Shown: positions 26,832 through 37,076, numbered from the stretch's first letter. The stretch is 64,000 nt of DNA from Aliishimia ponticola (GCF_004803475.1 NZ_SRKY01000005.1:124001-188000), one strand, 5' to 3'. Numbers and translations: made by a program. Notes: a model not told the origin generated them from the letters alone.

Positions 26832-29800
26832 ATGACCAAGTATGATGAAAACTGGGTGAGGTCCGAGGAAACGAAACGCGCGTGGATGGCCGAGAATGGC
26901 ATGTACCACGAAAGCGAAGAGCATTCCTCATGCGGGGTTGGCCTTGTGGTCAATGTGGACGGTAAGCCGACCCGCGCCGTTGTGGAAAACGGTATCAAGG
27001 CGCTGAAGGCTGTCTGGCACCGCGGCGCGGTGGATGCCGATGGGCGCACAGGGGATGGTGCGGGTATTCACGTGCAGATTCCGGTCGAATTCTTTTACGA
27101 TCAGGTGCGGCGCACAGGTCATCAGCCCAAGACGGACATGCTGATGGCGGTGGGCCAGGTGTTCCTGCCCCGCACGGATTTCGGCGCGCAAGAGGCCTGC
27201 CGGACCATCGTAGAGACTGAAATTCTGCGCATGGGCTATTACATTTACGGCTGGCGCCATGTGCCGGTGAATGTCGAAGTTCTGGGCGACAAGGCGAACG
27301 CGACCCGGCCCGAGATCGAACAGATCATCCTGTCCAACATCAAGGGCGTGGACGAAGAAACCTTTGAGCGGGAGCTGTACGTCATTCGCCGCCGGATCGA
27401 AAAAGCGGCTGCGGCTGCGGGGATCGGCGGGCTTTACATCGCGTCGCTGTCCTGCCGGTCGATCATCTACAAGGGCATGATGCTGGCTCAGGACGTGGCA
27501 GAGTTCTACCCCGACCTGATGGATGAGCGCTTTGAATCCGCCTTCGCGATCTATCACCAGCGCTATTCGACCAACACCTTCCCGCAATGGTGGCTGGCGC
27601 AGCCCTTCCGCATGTTGGCCCATAACGGTGAGATCAACACGCTCAAGGGCAATACCAATTGGATGAAAAGCCATGAAATCCGCATGGCGTCGTCCACCTT
27701 TGGCGACCTGGCCGAAGATATCAAACCGATCATTGCCAATGGATCGTCGGATTCGGCGGCGCTTGATGCGGTGTTCGAGGTCCTCGTGCGTGCCGGGCGC
27801 AATGCGCCAATGGCCAAGACGATGCTGGTACCGGAAAGCTGGTCCAAGCAAGCGCAGGAACTGCCGCAGGCATGGCGCGATATGTATTCCTACTGCAACT
27901 CTGTGATGGAACCGTGGGACGGTCCGGCTGCGCTGGCGATGACCGATGGCCGCTGGGTCTGCGCGGGGCTTGACCGGAACGGGCTGCGTCCGATGCGCTA
28001 TGTCGTGACGCGCTCGGGCATGGTAATCGCCGGGTCCGAAGCCGGGATGGTGCCGTTGGATGAAGCCGACGTGATCGAAAAAGGCGCGCTTGGTCCGGGC
28101 CAGCTTCTTGCGGTCGATATGCATGAAGGCAAGCTGTTCCATGACACGGCGATCAAGGACAGTCTGGCCGCGTCCCAACCCTTTGGCGCGTGGGTCGGTA
28201 AGATCAACGAACTGGACGACAAGCTGGCGCGCGTGACCGAAACCGCGCTGTTTTCCGGGCCAGAGCTTCGCAAGCGCCAGATCGCGGCGGGCTATACGAT
28301 CGAAGAACTGGAACAGATCCTCGCGCCGATGGCGGAGGACGGCAAGGAAACGCTGGCGTCGATGGGCGATGACACGCCCTCTGCCGTTCTGTCGAAGAAG
28401 TACCGCCCGCTTAGCCATTTCTTCCGCCAGAACTTCAGCCAGGTGACGAACCCGCCGATCGACAGTCTGCGCGAATTCCGGGTGATGAGCCTGAAAACGC
28501 GGTTCGGCAACCTCAAGAACGTGCTGGATGAGGATAGCTCGCAGACGGAAATCCTTGTGCTCGACAGCCCGTTCGTGGGCAATGCGCAGTTCGACGAGGT
28601 CGTGCGCAGCTTCAACGCCGATGTGAAGGAGATCGACTGCACCTTTGCACCGGGCGCGGGCAACGGGTCTTTGAATGACGGTCTGCGCCGTATCCGGGAA
28701 GAGGCAGAAGATGCCGTGCGTTCCGGTGCAGGGCATATCGTTCTGACGGACCATATGTCAGGTGAGAACAAGGTTGCGATGCCGATGATCCTTGCGACCT
28801 CGGCCGTGCACAGCCACCTGACGCGCAAAGGCTTGCGGACCTTCTGTTCGCTTTGCGTCCGGTCTGCCGAGTGTATCGATCCGCATTACTTCGCAGTGCT
28901 GATCGGCTGCGGCGCGACCATCGTGAACCCCTATCTGGCCGAGGATTCCATCGCGGACCGGATCGAACGGGGGCTGATCGACGGCAATCTAACCGATGCG
29001 ATGATGCGCTATCGCAATGCCATCGACCAAGGTCTGTTGAAGATCATGGCGAAGATGGGGATTTCGGTTGTGTCGTCCTATCGCGGCGGTCTCAACTTCG
29101 AGGCTGTCGGGCTGTCCCGCGCCATGTGCGCCGAATATTTCCCCGGCATGATCTCACGTATTTCCGGGATCGGGACATGGGGGCTTCAGTCCAAGGCTGA
29201 AGAGGTGCACGCAAAAGGCTGGACAAGTGGGCTGGACGTGTTGCCGATCGGCGGCTTCTACAAGGCGCGCAAATCCGGTGAGACGCACGCATGGGAAGCG
29301 ACTTCCATGCACATGATGCAGATGGCGTGCGACAAGGCCTCTTATCAGCTGTGGAAACAGTATTCCGCAAAGATGCGGGCCAACCCGCCGATCCACCTGC
29401 GCGACCTGATGGACATCAAGCCGCTGGGCAAGCCTGTGCCGCTGGAAGAGGTGGAAAGCATCACCTCTATCCGCAAGCGGTTCGTGACGCCGGGCATGTC
29501 GCTGGGCGCGCTGTCGCCCGAAGCGCACAAGACGCTGAACGTCGCGATGAACCGCATCGGTGCCAAGTCGGATTCCGGTGAGGGCGGCGAAGATCCGGCC
29601 CATTTCCATCCAGAACCGAATGGCGATAACCCCTCTGCCAAGATCAAGCAGGTCGCCTCTGGCCGCTTTGGCGTAACCGCCGAGTATCTGAACCAGTGCG
29701 AAGAGCTTGAGATCAAGGTGGCACAAGGCGCGAAACCCGGTGAGGGTGGCCAGCTTCCCGGCATGAAGGTCACCGACCTGATTGCGCGGCTGCGCCATTC

Positions 29801-31370
29801 GACCAAGGGCGTGACCCTGATCTCGCCGCCGCCGCACCACGACATCTATTCCATCGAAGACCTTGCGCAGCTGATCTATGACCTCAAGCAGATCAACCCG
29901 CGTTGCAAGGTGACGGTGAAGCTGGTGGCGTCCTCCGGCGTCGGCACGATTGCCGCGGGTGTCGCAAAGGCCGAAGCCGATGTGATCCTGATTTCGGGTC
30001 ACAATGGCGGCACGGGCGCATCGCCCGCCACCTCGATCAAGTTTGCCGGTCTGCCGTGGGAAATGGGCCTGACAGAGGCGCATCAGGTTCTGGCAATGAA
30101 CAAGCTGCGCAGCCGTGTGACCCTGCGGACCGACGGCGGGTTGCGCACCGGGCGTGACATCGTCATGGCGGCGATGATGGGGGCCGAAGAGTACGGCATC
30201 GGCACCGCTGCGCTGATCGCGATGGGCTGCATCATGGTGCGTCAGTGCCAGTCCAACACATGCCCGGTCGGCGTGTGTACGCAGGACGAAGCGCTGCGCG
30301 GAAAGTTCACCGGCAATGCGGACAAGGTCGTGAACCTGATCACCTTCTACGCCACCGAAGTGCGCGAGCTTCTCGCTTCGCTTGGGGCGCGGTCACTGGA
30401 CGAGGTGATCGGGCGGGCCGATTTGCTGACACAGGTGTCGCGCGGCGCGGCGCATCTGGATGACCTGGACCTGAACCCGATGCTGATCACGGTCGATGGC
30501 TCTCAGGACATCAAGTATGACCGCAACAAGCCGCGCAATCCGGTGCCCGATACGCTGGATGCGGAAATCGTGCGTGACGCGCATCGCTTCCTTGAGGATG
30601 GCGAAAAGATGCAGCTGCAATACGCAGTTCAGAACACGCATCGTACCGTCGGCACCCGCGTGTCGTCGCATATCGTGCGCAAGTTCGGGATGCGCAATTC
30701 GCTGCAACCAGACCATCTGACCGTGAAGCTGAATGGATCGGCCGGGCAATCGCTGGGCGCCTTTGCCGCGCCCGGTCTGAAGATCGAAGTGTCCGGGGAT
30801 GCCAATGACTATGTTGGCAAGGGTCTGTCGGGGGGCACGATTGTCGTCCGCCCCCCGATGGCGTCGCCCATCGTGGCGTCGGAAAACACGATCATCGGCA
30901 ATACGGTGCTTTACGGGGCAACCGATGGCTACTTGTTCGCGGCGGGCCGCGCGGGCGAACGCTTTGCGGTTCGGAACTCTGGCGCGAAGGTCGTGGTCGA
31001 AGGCTGCGGATCCAACGGGTGTGAGTACATGACCGGCGGCGTTGCGGTGATCCTCGGCTCTATCGGGGCCAATTTCGGGGCCGGTATGACGGGCGGCATG
31101 GCCTATCTGTACGACCCGGACGGAACGGCGCATGAGGTGATGAACCTGGAGACTCTGGTCACCTGCCCTGTCACTACGGATCACTGGAAAGAGCAGTTGG
31201 AAGCGCTGCTGGAACGGCATCTGGAAGAAACCGGATCGCGTAAAGTGGCCGATATCCTTCAGCACTGGGATCTGGAGCAGAAGCACTTCTTGCAGGTCTG
31301 CCCGAAAGAGATGCTGGACAAGCTGCCTGCGCCGCTTGGCATCGAAGACGCGTCGATCCCGGCGGAATGA
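26832..31370 (+). CDS. gltB: Glutamate synthase large subunit
   Basis: A 1512-residue enzyme started at ATG 26832 after AGGAGAG. A propeptide of 33 residues precedes Cys34 (SSCGVGL), the N-terminal nucleophile of the glutaminase domain after processing. A central domain, the FMN-binding synthase domain with SGHNGGTGASP, the [3Fe-4S] cysteines C1133, C1139 and C1144 (GCIMVRQCQSNTC) and a C-terminal GXGXG beta-helix follow. Length and order are standard for bacterial GltB. It is the main ammonia assimilation enzyme with glutamine synthetase. Confidence 0.97.
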   Translation: MTKYDENWVRSEETKRAWMAENGMYHESEEHSSCGVGLVVNVDGKPTRAVVENGIKALKAVWHRGAVDADGRTGDGAGIHVQIPVEFFYDQVRRTGHQPKTDMLMAVGQVFLPRTDFGAQEACRTIVETEILRMGYYIYGWRHVPVNVEVLGDKANATRPEIEQIILSNIKGVDEETFERELYVIRRRIEKAAAAAGIGGLYIASLSCRSIIYKGMMLAQDVAEFYPDLMDERFESAFAIYHQRYSTNTFPQWWLAQPFRMLAHNGEINTLKGNTNWMKSHEIRMASSTFGDLAEDIKPIIANGSSDSAALDAVFEVLVRAGRNAPMAKTMLVPESWSKQAQELPQAWRDMYSYCNSVMEPWDGPAALAMTDGRWVCAGLDRNGLRPMRYVVTRSGMVIAGSEAGMVPLDEADVIEKGALGPGQLLAVDMHEGKLFHDTAIKDSLAASQPFGAWVGKINELDDKLARVTETALFSGPELRKRQIAAGYTIEELEQILAPMAEDGKETLASMGDDTPSAVLSKKYRPLSHFFRQNFSQVTNPPIDSLREFRVMSLKTRFGNLKNVLDEDSSQTEILVLDSPFVGNAQFDEVVRSFNADVKEIDCTFAPGAGNGSLNDGLRRIREEAEDAVRSGAGHIVLTDHMSGENKVAMPMILATSAVHSHLTRKGLRTFCSLCVRSAECIDPHYFAVLIGCGATIVNPYLAEDSIADRIERGLIDGNLTDAMMRYRNAIDQGLLKIMAKMGISVVSSYRGGLNFEAVGLSRAMCAEYFPGMISRISGIGTWGLQSKAEEVHAKGWTSGLDVLPIGGFYKARKSGETHAWEATSMHMMQMACDKASYQLWKQYSAKMRANPPIHLRDLMDIKPLGKPVPLEEVESITSIRKRFVTPGMSLGALSPEAHKTLNVAMNRIGAKSDSGEGGEDPAHFHPEPNGDNPSAKIKQVASGRFGVTAEYLNQCEELEIKVAQGAKPGEGGQLPGMKVTDLIARLRHSTKGVTLISPPPHHDIYSIEDLAQLIYDLKQINPRCKVTVKLVASSGVGTIAAGVAKAEADVILISGHNGGTGASPATSIKFAGLPWEMGLTEAHQVLAMNKLRSRVTLRTDGGLRTGRDIVMAAMMGAEEYGIGTAALIAMGCIMVRQCQSNTCPVGVCTQDEALRGKFTGNADKVVNLITFYATEVRELLASLGARSLDEVIGRADLLTQVSRGAAHLDDLDLNPMLITVDGSQDIKYDRNKPRNPVPDTLDAEIVRDAHRFLEDGEKMQLQYAVQNTHRTVGTRVSSHIVRKFGMRNSLQPDHLTVKLNGSAGQSLGAFAAPGLKIEVSGDANDYVGKGLSGGTIVVRPPMASPIVASENTIIGNTVLYGATDGYLFAAGRAGERFAVRNSGAKVVVEGCGSNGCEYMTGGVAVILGSIGANFGAGMTGGMAYLYDPDGTAHEVMNLETLVTCPVTTDHWKEQLEALLERHLEETGSRKVADILQHWDLEQKHFLQVCPKEMLDKLPAPLGIEDASIPAE

Positions 31371-31380
31371 CACTGGCTTG

Positions 31381-31403
31381 GGGTGGGCGGTCTTCGCCCA
31401 CCC
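31381..31403 (+). terminator. GC-rich hairpin after gltB
   Basis: GGGTGGGCG (31381-31389) pairs perfectly with CGCCCACCC (31395-31403) over a five-base loop, 11 bases after the gltB stop. There is no T run, so it may be an RNA-stabilising or attenuating hairpin rather than a full intrinsic terminator. Confidence 0.45.
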
Positions 31404-31459
31404 GCTCTGGGCGCGGGTCTGGCTTTTCATAGGCCAACGCTGCGCCTATACCGTCACTG

Positions 31460-32185
31460 ATGGCAACGAAAACACGCAAAAAGAAGACGTCCAAGGCGGC
31501 GCCCGCCAAGCGCGTCCGACCGGGCAGGTGGCTGCTGCGTTGGGGGCTGCGCGTGGTGTCGGGGCTGTTTCTGATCGGCGTCTTTCTGGTGATTCTGTGG
31601 GGCACGATCAATCCGCCGACCACATGGTACATGATGTCGGAAAAGCGCCGCTTGGGCAGCGTGGATCAGCATTGGGTGCCGATGGAGTCCATCGCGCCGG
31701 TCATGGCCCGATCCGCAGTTGCGGCGGAGGATGCCAATTTCTGTCTGCATTGGGGCTTTGATGTCGGTGCGATCCGGTCGGCCATCGAATCGGGCGGCAA
31801 TCGCGGCGCATCCACGATCTCGCAGCAGGTGGTGAAGAACGTATTCCTGTGGCACGGGCGGAACTGGACCCGCAAAGCTTTGGAAGCTGGGCTGACCCCG
31901 CTGGTCGAAGCGCTTTGGTCGAAAGAGCGTATCTTGGAAGTGTACCTGAATGTGGCTGAATTCGACGAAGGGGTGTTCGGGGTCGAAGCCGCCGCGCGCC
32001 ATTATTTCCGCGTCGGCCCGGAAGCGTTAAGCCCGGTGCAGGCCGCGCGACTTGCCGCGGTTTTGCCAAACCCAAAAGACCGCTCTGCGGCAGATCCGTC
32101 ATCAGGGCTGCGTCGGCGCGCGGCTTCTATCCGGGATGGGGCGGCGACAATTGCGGTGGATGGACGCTCAGACTGCTTTGAATAG
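31460..32185 (+). CDS. mtgA: Monofunctional peptidoglycan glycosyltransferase
   Basis: A 241-residue protein with a basic cytoplasmic start, one membrane anchor (about residues 28-50) and a family 51 transglycosylase domain. Visible are the catalytic Glu in AAEDANF, GASTISQQVVKN and the second conserved Glu region KERILEVYLNV. It polymerises lipid II into glycan strands in the periplasm, without a transpeptidase domain. Length is typical for MtgA. Confidence 0.93.
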   Translation: MATKTRKKKTSKAAPAKRVRPGRWLLRWGLRVVSGLFLIGVFLVILWGTINPPTTWYMMSEKRRLGSVDQHWVPMESIAPVMARSAVAAEDANFCLHWGFDVGAIRSAIESGGNRGASTISQQVVKNVFLWHGRNWTRKALEAGLTPLVEALWSKERILEVYLNVAEFDEGVFGVEAAARHYFRVGPEALSPVQAARLAAVLPNPKDRSAADPSSGLRRRAASIRDGAATIAVDGRSDCFE

Positions 32186-32310
32186 AGCCTGATATCGACC
32201 TGTCGCCCATGGCGATCCAAGGCCGAAGCCTGCCGGGGTTCGGATAACAGATTGAACTGGTGCGCCGCTCGCAGTTATTGATGGTCAGTAACGACCCGCC
32301 GGAGAAGCAC

Positions 32311-32976
32311 ATGGCTCGACTCTACCACGTTCCGTTATCGCCATTCTGCCGCAAGGTGCGACTTTGTCTTGCGGAAAAGAAGATCGAGGTGGAACTCGTC
32401 GAGGAACGGTACTGGGAAGGCGATCCCGATTTCCTGAAGCGCAATCCCGCAGGAAAGGTGCCGGTGCTGCGTCTGGATGGCATCACCATGTCGGAAAGCG
32501 GTGCGATTTGCGAGTACATCGAAGAGACCCGCCCAGAGCCGCCGCTTTTGCCCAAAGACCCGGGTGGCCGCATGGAAGTGCGTCGCCTTGTGGGCTGGTT
32601 CGATGACAAATTCCACGCCGAGGTGACGTCGAAACTGCTTTATGAGCGGGTGAACAAGAAGGTGATGAAGCAGGGCTATCCGGACAGTTTGAACGTGAAA
32701 GCCGGGGCCAAGGCGATCAAATTCCATCTTGATTACATGGCGTGGTTGCTGGACCGGCGTCGTTGGCTGGCCGGCGATGTGATGACACTGGCGGATTTCG
32801 CGGCTGGTGCACATTTTTCCGCGTTGGATTACACATCGGATGTGGATTGGAACCGTCATGCCGTCGTCAAGGATTGGTATGCGAAGATAAAGTCCCGGCC
32901 CGCGTTCCGGTCGATTCTTGCGGACCAGATTCCCGGCATGTCACCGCCGCCGCATTATGCCGATCTGGATTTCTAA
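32311..32976 (+). CDS. Glutathione S-transferase family protein
   Basis: A 221-residue protein with an N-terminal thioredoxin-like GST domain. The active-site segment is PLSPFCRKVRLCL (Cys near residue 13), followed by NPAGKVPVLRLDG (cis-Pro) and SESGAICEYIEE, which bind glutathione. A helical C-terminal domain with a conserved LADFAAGAHFS follows. ATG 32311 has GGAGAAG upstream, so it is preferred to the ATG at 32281. The specific substrate is unknown. Confidence 0.85.
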   Translation: MARLYHVPLSPFCRKVRLCLAEKKIEVELVEERYWEGDPDFLKRNPAGKVPVLRLDGITMSESGAICEYIEETRPEPPLLPKDPGGRMEVRRLVGWFDDKFHAEVTSKLLYERVNKKVMKQGYPDSLNVKAGAKAIKFHLDYMAWLLDRRRWLAGDVMTLADFAAGAHFSALDYTSDVDWNRHAVVKDWYAKIKSRPAFRSILADQIPGMSPPPHYADLDF

Positions 32977-33041
32977 GGGGGGCGTTGCCCCCCGCCGCCG
33001 TTTCGGCGTCTCCCCCCAAAGTATTTTGAAACAGGCGAAGC
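32977..33041. repeat. Palindromic extragenic element, roseobacter type
   Basis: Directly after the GST stop, GGGGGGC (32977-32983) pairs with GCCCCCC (32987-32993) over GTT. A CCGCCGTTTCGGCG palindrome, a C-run and AAGTATTTTGAAACAGGCGAAGC then lead into the queG ATG. From memory, very similar strings occur between genes throughout roseobacter genomes. The hairpin can end GST transcription and the trailing part supplies the queG leader. A related GGGAGTATTCCGGGG occurs before the hdac gene on the reverse strand near 54600. Confidence 0.5.
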
Positions 33042-34097
33042 ATGCCGGATGATTTGAAAGATCGGGTCATCCAGCAGGCACTGGGTGAGGGCTTTGTATC
33101 GGCGCGTGTCTGTCGCCCTGATTCCGTGCCAGAGGTCGCCGCGCGGCTGAAAGCCTTTGTGGATGCCGGTTACCATGGGCAGATGAGCTGGATGGCAGAG
33201 CGTATGGAATGGCGCGGTGCGCCGGATGTGCTTTGGCCGGAGGCGCGTTCGGTGGTGATGCTGGCGGAAAGCTACACGCCGGAGCATGATCCGCTTTCCG
33301 TGCTGGAACGTCGGGACAGAGGCGCGATCTCAGTCTACGCGCAGAACAGGGATTACCACGATGTCGTCAAGAAACGGTTGAAGCGGCTGGCCCGTTGGAT
33401 GGTGGCGGAGACAGGATGTCAGGTGAAGGTGTTCGTGGACACCGCCCCGGTGCCAGAGAAGGCTTTGGGCGCGGCTTCGGGTCTTGGCTGGCAGGGCAAG
33501 CACACCAACCTTGTCAGCCGGGATTGGGGCAACTGGGCCTTTATAGGCTCTGTATTCACCACGCTGGAGCTTACACCCGATACCGCGGGTGTCGACAATT
33601 GTGGATCTTGCCGGGCGTGCCTTGATATCTGCCCGACGGATGCCTTTCCGGCCCCTTATCAATTGGACGCGCGGCGGTGCATTTCCTATCTGACGATCGA
33701 GCATAAAGGCCCGGTCGCGCCTGAACTGCGTGCGAAGATGGGCAATCGGATATACGGCTGCGACGATTGCCTGGCGGCGTGCCCTTGGAACAAGTTTGCT
33801 GTTGCTGCCTCCGACTTGCGTTATGCGGCGCGCGCGGAGCTGACTGCGCCGAAACTGGCGGAATTGGCGATGCTGGACGATGCCGCGTTCCGGGCGATGT
33901 TCTCTGGCTCGCCGATCAAGCGGATCGGGCGGGATCGTTTCGTGCGCAACGTGCTCTATGCAATTGGCAATTCCGGTGATCCGGCATTGGCGCCGTCTGC
34001 TGCGGCCCTGGTGGGCGATCCGAATCCTGTCGTCGCGGAGGCTGCGACATGGGCTGTGTCGCGTTTAGGCGCGCGGGGCATAGACGTGGCGGGTTAG
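33042..34097 (+). CDS. queG: Epoxyqueuosine reductase
   Basis: A 351-residue cobalamin-dependent Fe-S enzyme that performs the last step of queuosine synthesis in tRNA. Two [4Fe-4S] motifs are visible: [16 protein letters not shown] and [13 protein letters not shown]. The N-terminal part carries the cobalamin/substrate region ([23 protein letters not shown]). A short HEAT-like tail closes the protein ([21 protein letters not shown]). Length and motifs are typical. Confidence 0.94.
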   Translation: MPDDLKDRVIQQALGEGFVSARVCRPDSVPEVAARLKAFVDAGYHGQMSWMAERMEWRGAPDVLWPEARSVVMLAESYTPEHDPLSVLERRDRGAISVYAQNRDYHDVVKKRLKRLARWMVAETGCQVKVFVDTAPVPEKALGAASGLGWQGKHTNLVSRDWGNWAFIGSVFTTLELTPDTAGVDNCGSCRACLDICPTDAFPAPYQLDARRCISYLTIEHKGPVAPELRAKMGNRIYGCDDCLAACPWNKFAVAASDLRYAARAELTAPKLAELAMLDDAAFRAMFSGSPIKRIGRDRFVRNVLYAIGNSGDPALAPSAAALVGDPNPVVAEAATWAVSRLGARGIDVAG

Positions 34098-34122
34098 GCC
34101 GCCAAAAAGCGGAGATTTGCAG

Positions 34123-36129
34123 ATGACTATGGCGCTGGGCGTCGATACGGGCGGCACCTATACCGATGCGGTTCTGGTGCGGGACGAAAAGGAAATCGTC
34201 GCAAGTGCCAAGGCGCTGACGACGCGCCACGATCTGGCGCAAGGGGTTGGTGATGCGGTGCGGGCCGTTCTGTCTGCGTCTGGTGTTGATCCGGCCCAGA
34301 TCGGGCTGGCCTGCCTGTCCACGACACTGGCGACGAATGCCTTGGTCGAGGGGCAGGGCGAGCGGGTCGCGCTTGTCCTGATCGGTTTCAAGGAGCGTGA
34401 TCTGGATACCCATGGTTTGCGTGATGCGCTCAAAGGTGATCCGCATATTGTTGTCGCAGGCGGGCATAACCATGCAGGAAACCCGGTCGCTGATCTGGAC
34501 GAAGCTGCGCTCCTTGACTTTTTAGAGACGCATAAAGACTCCGTAAGTGGTTTCGCGGTTGCGGCCCAGTTCGCGGTGCGGAACCCGGCGCATGAGTTGC
34601 GCGCCATGGAGTTGATCGCCGATGTGGCAGGTCAGCCGGTGAGCGCGTCGCACCAGCTGTCTGCCAAGCTTGGTGGTCCAAAGCGCGCGTTGACGGCATT
34701 GCTTAACGCGCGGCTCGTCGGAATGATCGACCGGTTGATTTCCCGCAGCGAGGCGCAGCTCGCCAAGATGGAGATCACCGCGCCGCTGATGGTTGTGCGT
34801 GGCGATGGGGCATTGATCAGTGCCGCACAGGCGCGGGAAAAGCCGATTGAGACGATCCTGAGCGGTCCGGCGGCTTCTATCGTGGGTGCGCGCTGGATGA
34901 CCGGGGCGCAGGACGCTTTGGTCAGCGATATCGGCGGCACGACCACGGATGTCGCGGTGCTGCGCGGTGGGGTGCCGGCGATTGATCCGATGGGGGCGCG
35001 CGTCGGGCCCTTTCGGACGATGGTTGAGGCGGTCGCGATGCGGACCACGGGGCTGGGCGGTGACAGTGAGGTACATTTCCTGTCAGAGGGGCTCGTGGGC
35101 GGCGTGACATTGGGTCCACGCCGCCTTCTGCCGGTGTCGTTGATCGCGATGGACGCGCCGGAGCGTGTTCACGCCGCGCTGGATAGCCAACTGCGACGCG
35201 ATACGCCGGGGGAGCATGACGGGCGCTTTGTTCGGGCTGTTCCCGGTCTGTCGGCAGAGGGTCTGGGCGAGCGGGAAAGCACCCTTTTGCAACGAATAGG
35301 CACTGATATCTGGCCCCTGGGCGATGCGCTGAAGTCGCGGCTTGAGATCGGAGCCCTTGCGCGTTTGGTGGATCGCGGATTGCTTCAGCTTGCGGGCGTT
35401 ACTCCCTCCGATGCGGCGCATGAGCTTGGGTGGCTGAGCGCTTGGGACCGCGAGGCGGCGCAGAAGGCTTTGCTTTTGTTGGGTCGGCGCCGCGCGGGAC
35501 ATGGCAACAGACTGGCGCCAGAAGCCACGGATATGGCGCGGATCATCATCGACCAAGTCACCAAGCAGACGGTTCAGGCGCTGTTAGAGACTGCTTTTGA
35601 TGAGGACGACTACGATTTCGGTATGTCGCCGGATACGCTTGCCGCACACCCGCTGATGCAGGCCGGGCTGTCCGATTATCGCGGTCTGGTCCGTCTGTCT
35701 GCCGGGTTGAATGTCCCGGTGATTGGGCTTGGTGCTTCTGCATCCAGCTATTACGGCGCGGTGGGCCGCAGCTTGGGTACGCAGATGATCTTGCCGGAAC
35801 ACGCCGAAGTCGCCAATGCGATCGGGGCTGTTGTGGGGCGTGTGACGATGCGCAGGTCTGGAACCGTCACCGCGCCCAGTGAGGGACGCTACCGCGTTCA
35901 TTTGCCAACCGGGCCGCAGGATTTCGCGGATGCGGAGATCGCGATGACCGAGTTGGAAGCCCTACTGCGCCGGGAAGCGACGGATGCGGCGGTTCTGGCC
36001 GGGGCGGAGGATTTGCGGATCACAGCAACGCGGGACGTTCGCGTGGCACAGGCCGAAGCGCGGGAGGTTTTCGTGGAGGCGACCGTCTTTGTCGAAGCGA
36101 GCGGTCGCCCCCGGATTGCTGCCGGTTAG
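34123..36129 (+). CDS. Hydantoinase/oxoprolinase A-like protein
   Basis: A 668-residue protein started at ATG 34123 after AAGCGGAG. It has two actin-like ATPase phosphate loops: LGVDTGGTYTDAVL at the start and SDIGGTTTDVAVLRGG in the middle. This places it with hydantoinase A/oxoprolinase ATP-dependent amidohydrolase subunits (HyuA/AcxA group). Such subunits normally work with a B subunit, but none lies beside it: queG precedes it and msrA faces it. The substrate cannot be assigned. Confidence 0.8.
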   Translation: MTMALGVDTGGTYTDAVLVRDEKEIVASAKALTTRHDLAQGVGDAVRAVLSASGVDPAQIGLACLSTTLATNALVEGQGERVALVLIGFKERDLDTHGLRDALKGDPHIVVAGGHNHAGNPVADLDEAALLDFLETHKDSVSGFAVAAQFAVRNPAHELRAMELIADVAGQPVSASHQLSAKLGGPKRALTALLNARLVGMIDRLISRSEAQLAKMEITAPLMVVRGDGALISAAQAREKPIETILSGPAASIVGARWMTGAQDALVSDIGGTTTDVAVLRGGVPAIDPMGARVGPFRTMVEAVAMRTTGLGGDSEVHFLSEGLVGGVTLGPRRLLPVSLIAMDAPERVHAALDSQLRRDTPGEHDGRFVRAVPGLSAEGLGERESTLLQRIGTDIWPLGDALKSRLEIGALARLVDRGLLQLAGVTPSDAAHELGWLSAWDREAAQKALLLLGRRRAGHGNRLAPEATDMARIIIDQVTKQTVQALLETAFDEDDYDFGMSPDTLAAHPLMQAGLSDYRGLVRLSAGLNVPVIGLGASASSYYGAVGRSLGTQMILPEHAEVANAIGAVVGRVTMRRSGTVTAPSEGRYRVHLPTGPQDFADAEIAMTELEALLRREATDAAVLAGAEDLRITATRDVRVAQAEAREVFVEATVFVEASGRPRIAAG

Positions 36130-36132
36130 GGC

Positions 36133-36636
36133 CTATTCCGCAGCGCGTTTCGGCAAGACCCAATCGGCGCGCGGGAAGTGGCAGGTATAGCCGTTGGGAA
36201 ACCTTTCGAGGTAATCCTGATGCTCCGGCTCGGCTTCCCAGAAATCGCCCACGGGTTCGACTTCGGTGACGACACGGCCCGGCCAGATGCCGGAGGCCTC
36301 AACATCTGCGATCGTATCCAGCGCGCACTGCTTTTGCATGTCGTCGGTGTAATATATCGCGGACCGATAGCTCATCCCGATATCGTTGCCCTGCCGGTTC
36401 AGCGTGGTCGGATCGTGGATCTGAAAGAAGAATTCCAGAATCTGGCGATAGGTGATCCGGGCCGGATCGAACATGATTTCGATCCCTTCCGCATGGGTGC
36501 CGTGGTTGCGATAAGTCGCGTTAGGCACGTCGCCACCGGTATAACCGACGCGCGTCGATGCAACGCCTGGCAACTTGCGGATCAGATCCTGCATCCCCCA
36601 GAAACATCCACCTGCCAAAACTGCACGTTCGGTCAT
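36133..36636 (-). CDS. msrA: Peptide methionine (S)-S-oxide reductase
   Basis: A 167-residue cytoplasmic enzyme with the catalytic Cys11 in AGGCFWGMQ. The conserved [15 protein letters not shown] and [19 protein letters not shown] segments follow. It repairs the S epimer of methionine sulfoxide. Its ATG overlaps the stop of msrB (ATGA), so the pair is translated together. The length is shorter than the long E. coli form but usual for this family. Confidence 0.95.
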   Translation of the reverse strand: MTERAVLAGGCFWGMQDLIRKLPGVASTRVGYTGGDVPNATYRNHGTHAEGIEIMFDPARITYRQILEFFFQIHDPTTLNRQGNDIGMSYRSAIYYTDDMQKQCALDTIADVEASGIWPGRVVTEVEPVGDFWEAEPEHQDYLERFPNGYTCHFPRADWVLPKRAAE

Positions 36637-37076
36637 GCTACGTCCTCCACTTGATCCAGATAAGCGCCATAGCCTTCGGCCTCCATATCGTCGCGATGGA
36701 TGAACCGAAGAGAGGCAGAGTTGATGCAGTAGCGCAGCCCGCCACGATCAGGGGGGCCGTCGGGAAACACGTGGCCCAGATGACTGTCCCCATGTTTGGA
36801 ACGGACTTCCGTGCGGATCATTCCGTGCGACACATCGCGATGCTCTGTCACGTTATCGATCGGCTTGGTGAAACTTGGCCAACCGCAGCCGGATTCGTAT
36901 TTGTCGGCAGAAGCGAAAAGCGGCTCTCCGCTGACGATATCCACATAGATACCGGGTTCCTTGTTGCCCAGATACTTGCCTGTGCCGGGACGTTCGGTGC
37001 CGGATTCCTGCGTGACCCGATACTCCTCCGGTGACAATGCGGCGAGGGCATCGGGATCCTTGTGATACGTGTTCAT
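36633..37076 (-). CDS. msrB: Peptide methionine (R)-S-oxide reductase
   Basis: A 147-residue SelR-domain protein. ATG 37074-37076 follows GGAGG on the reverse strand, so the longer open frame (to 37130) is rejected. The catalytic Cys is in [19 protein letters not shown] and [12 protein letters not shown] are the substrate segments. The two CxxC zinc motifs of many MsrB proteins are absent ([10 protein letters not shown] stands there), so this is the zinc-free type. It pairs with MsrA to repair both sulfoxide epimers. Confidence 0.94.
   Translation of the reverse strand: MNTYHKDPDALAALSPEEYRVTQESGTERPGTGKYLGNKEPGIYVDIVSGEPLFASADKYESGCGWPSFTKPIDNVTEHRDVSHGMIRTEVRSKHGDSHLGHVFPDGPPDRGGLRYCINSASLRFIHRDDMEAEGYGAYLDQVEDVA

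Noticed and set aside
26928-28754. 608-codon reverse frame inside gltB
   Set aside because: Lies wholly opposite the glutaminase and central domains of GltB and reads as low-complexity Arg/His-rich sequence.
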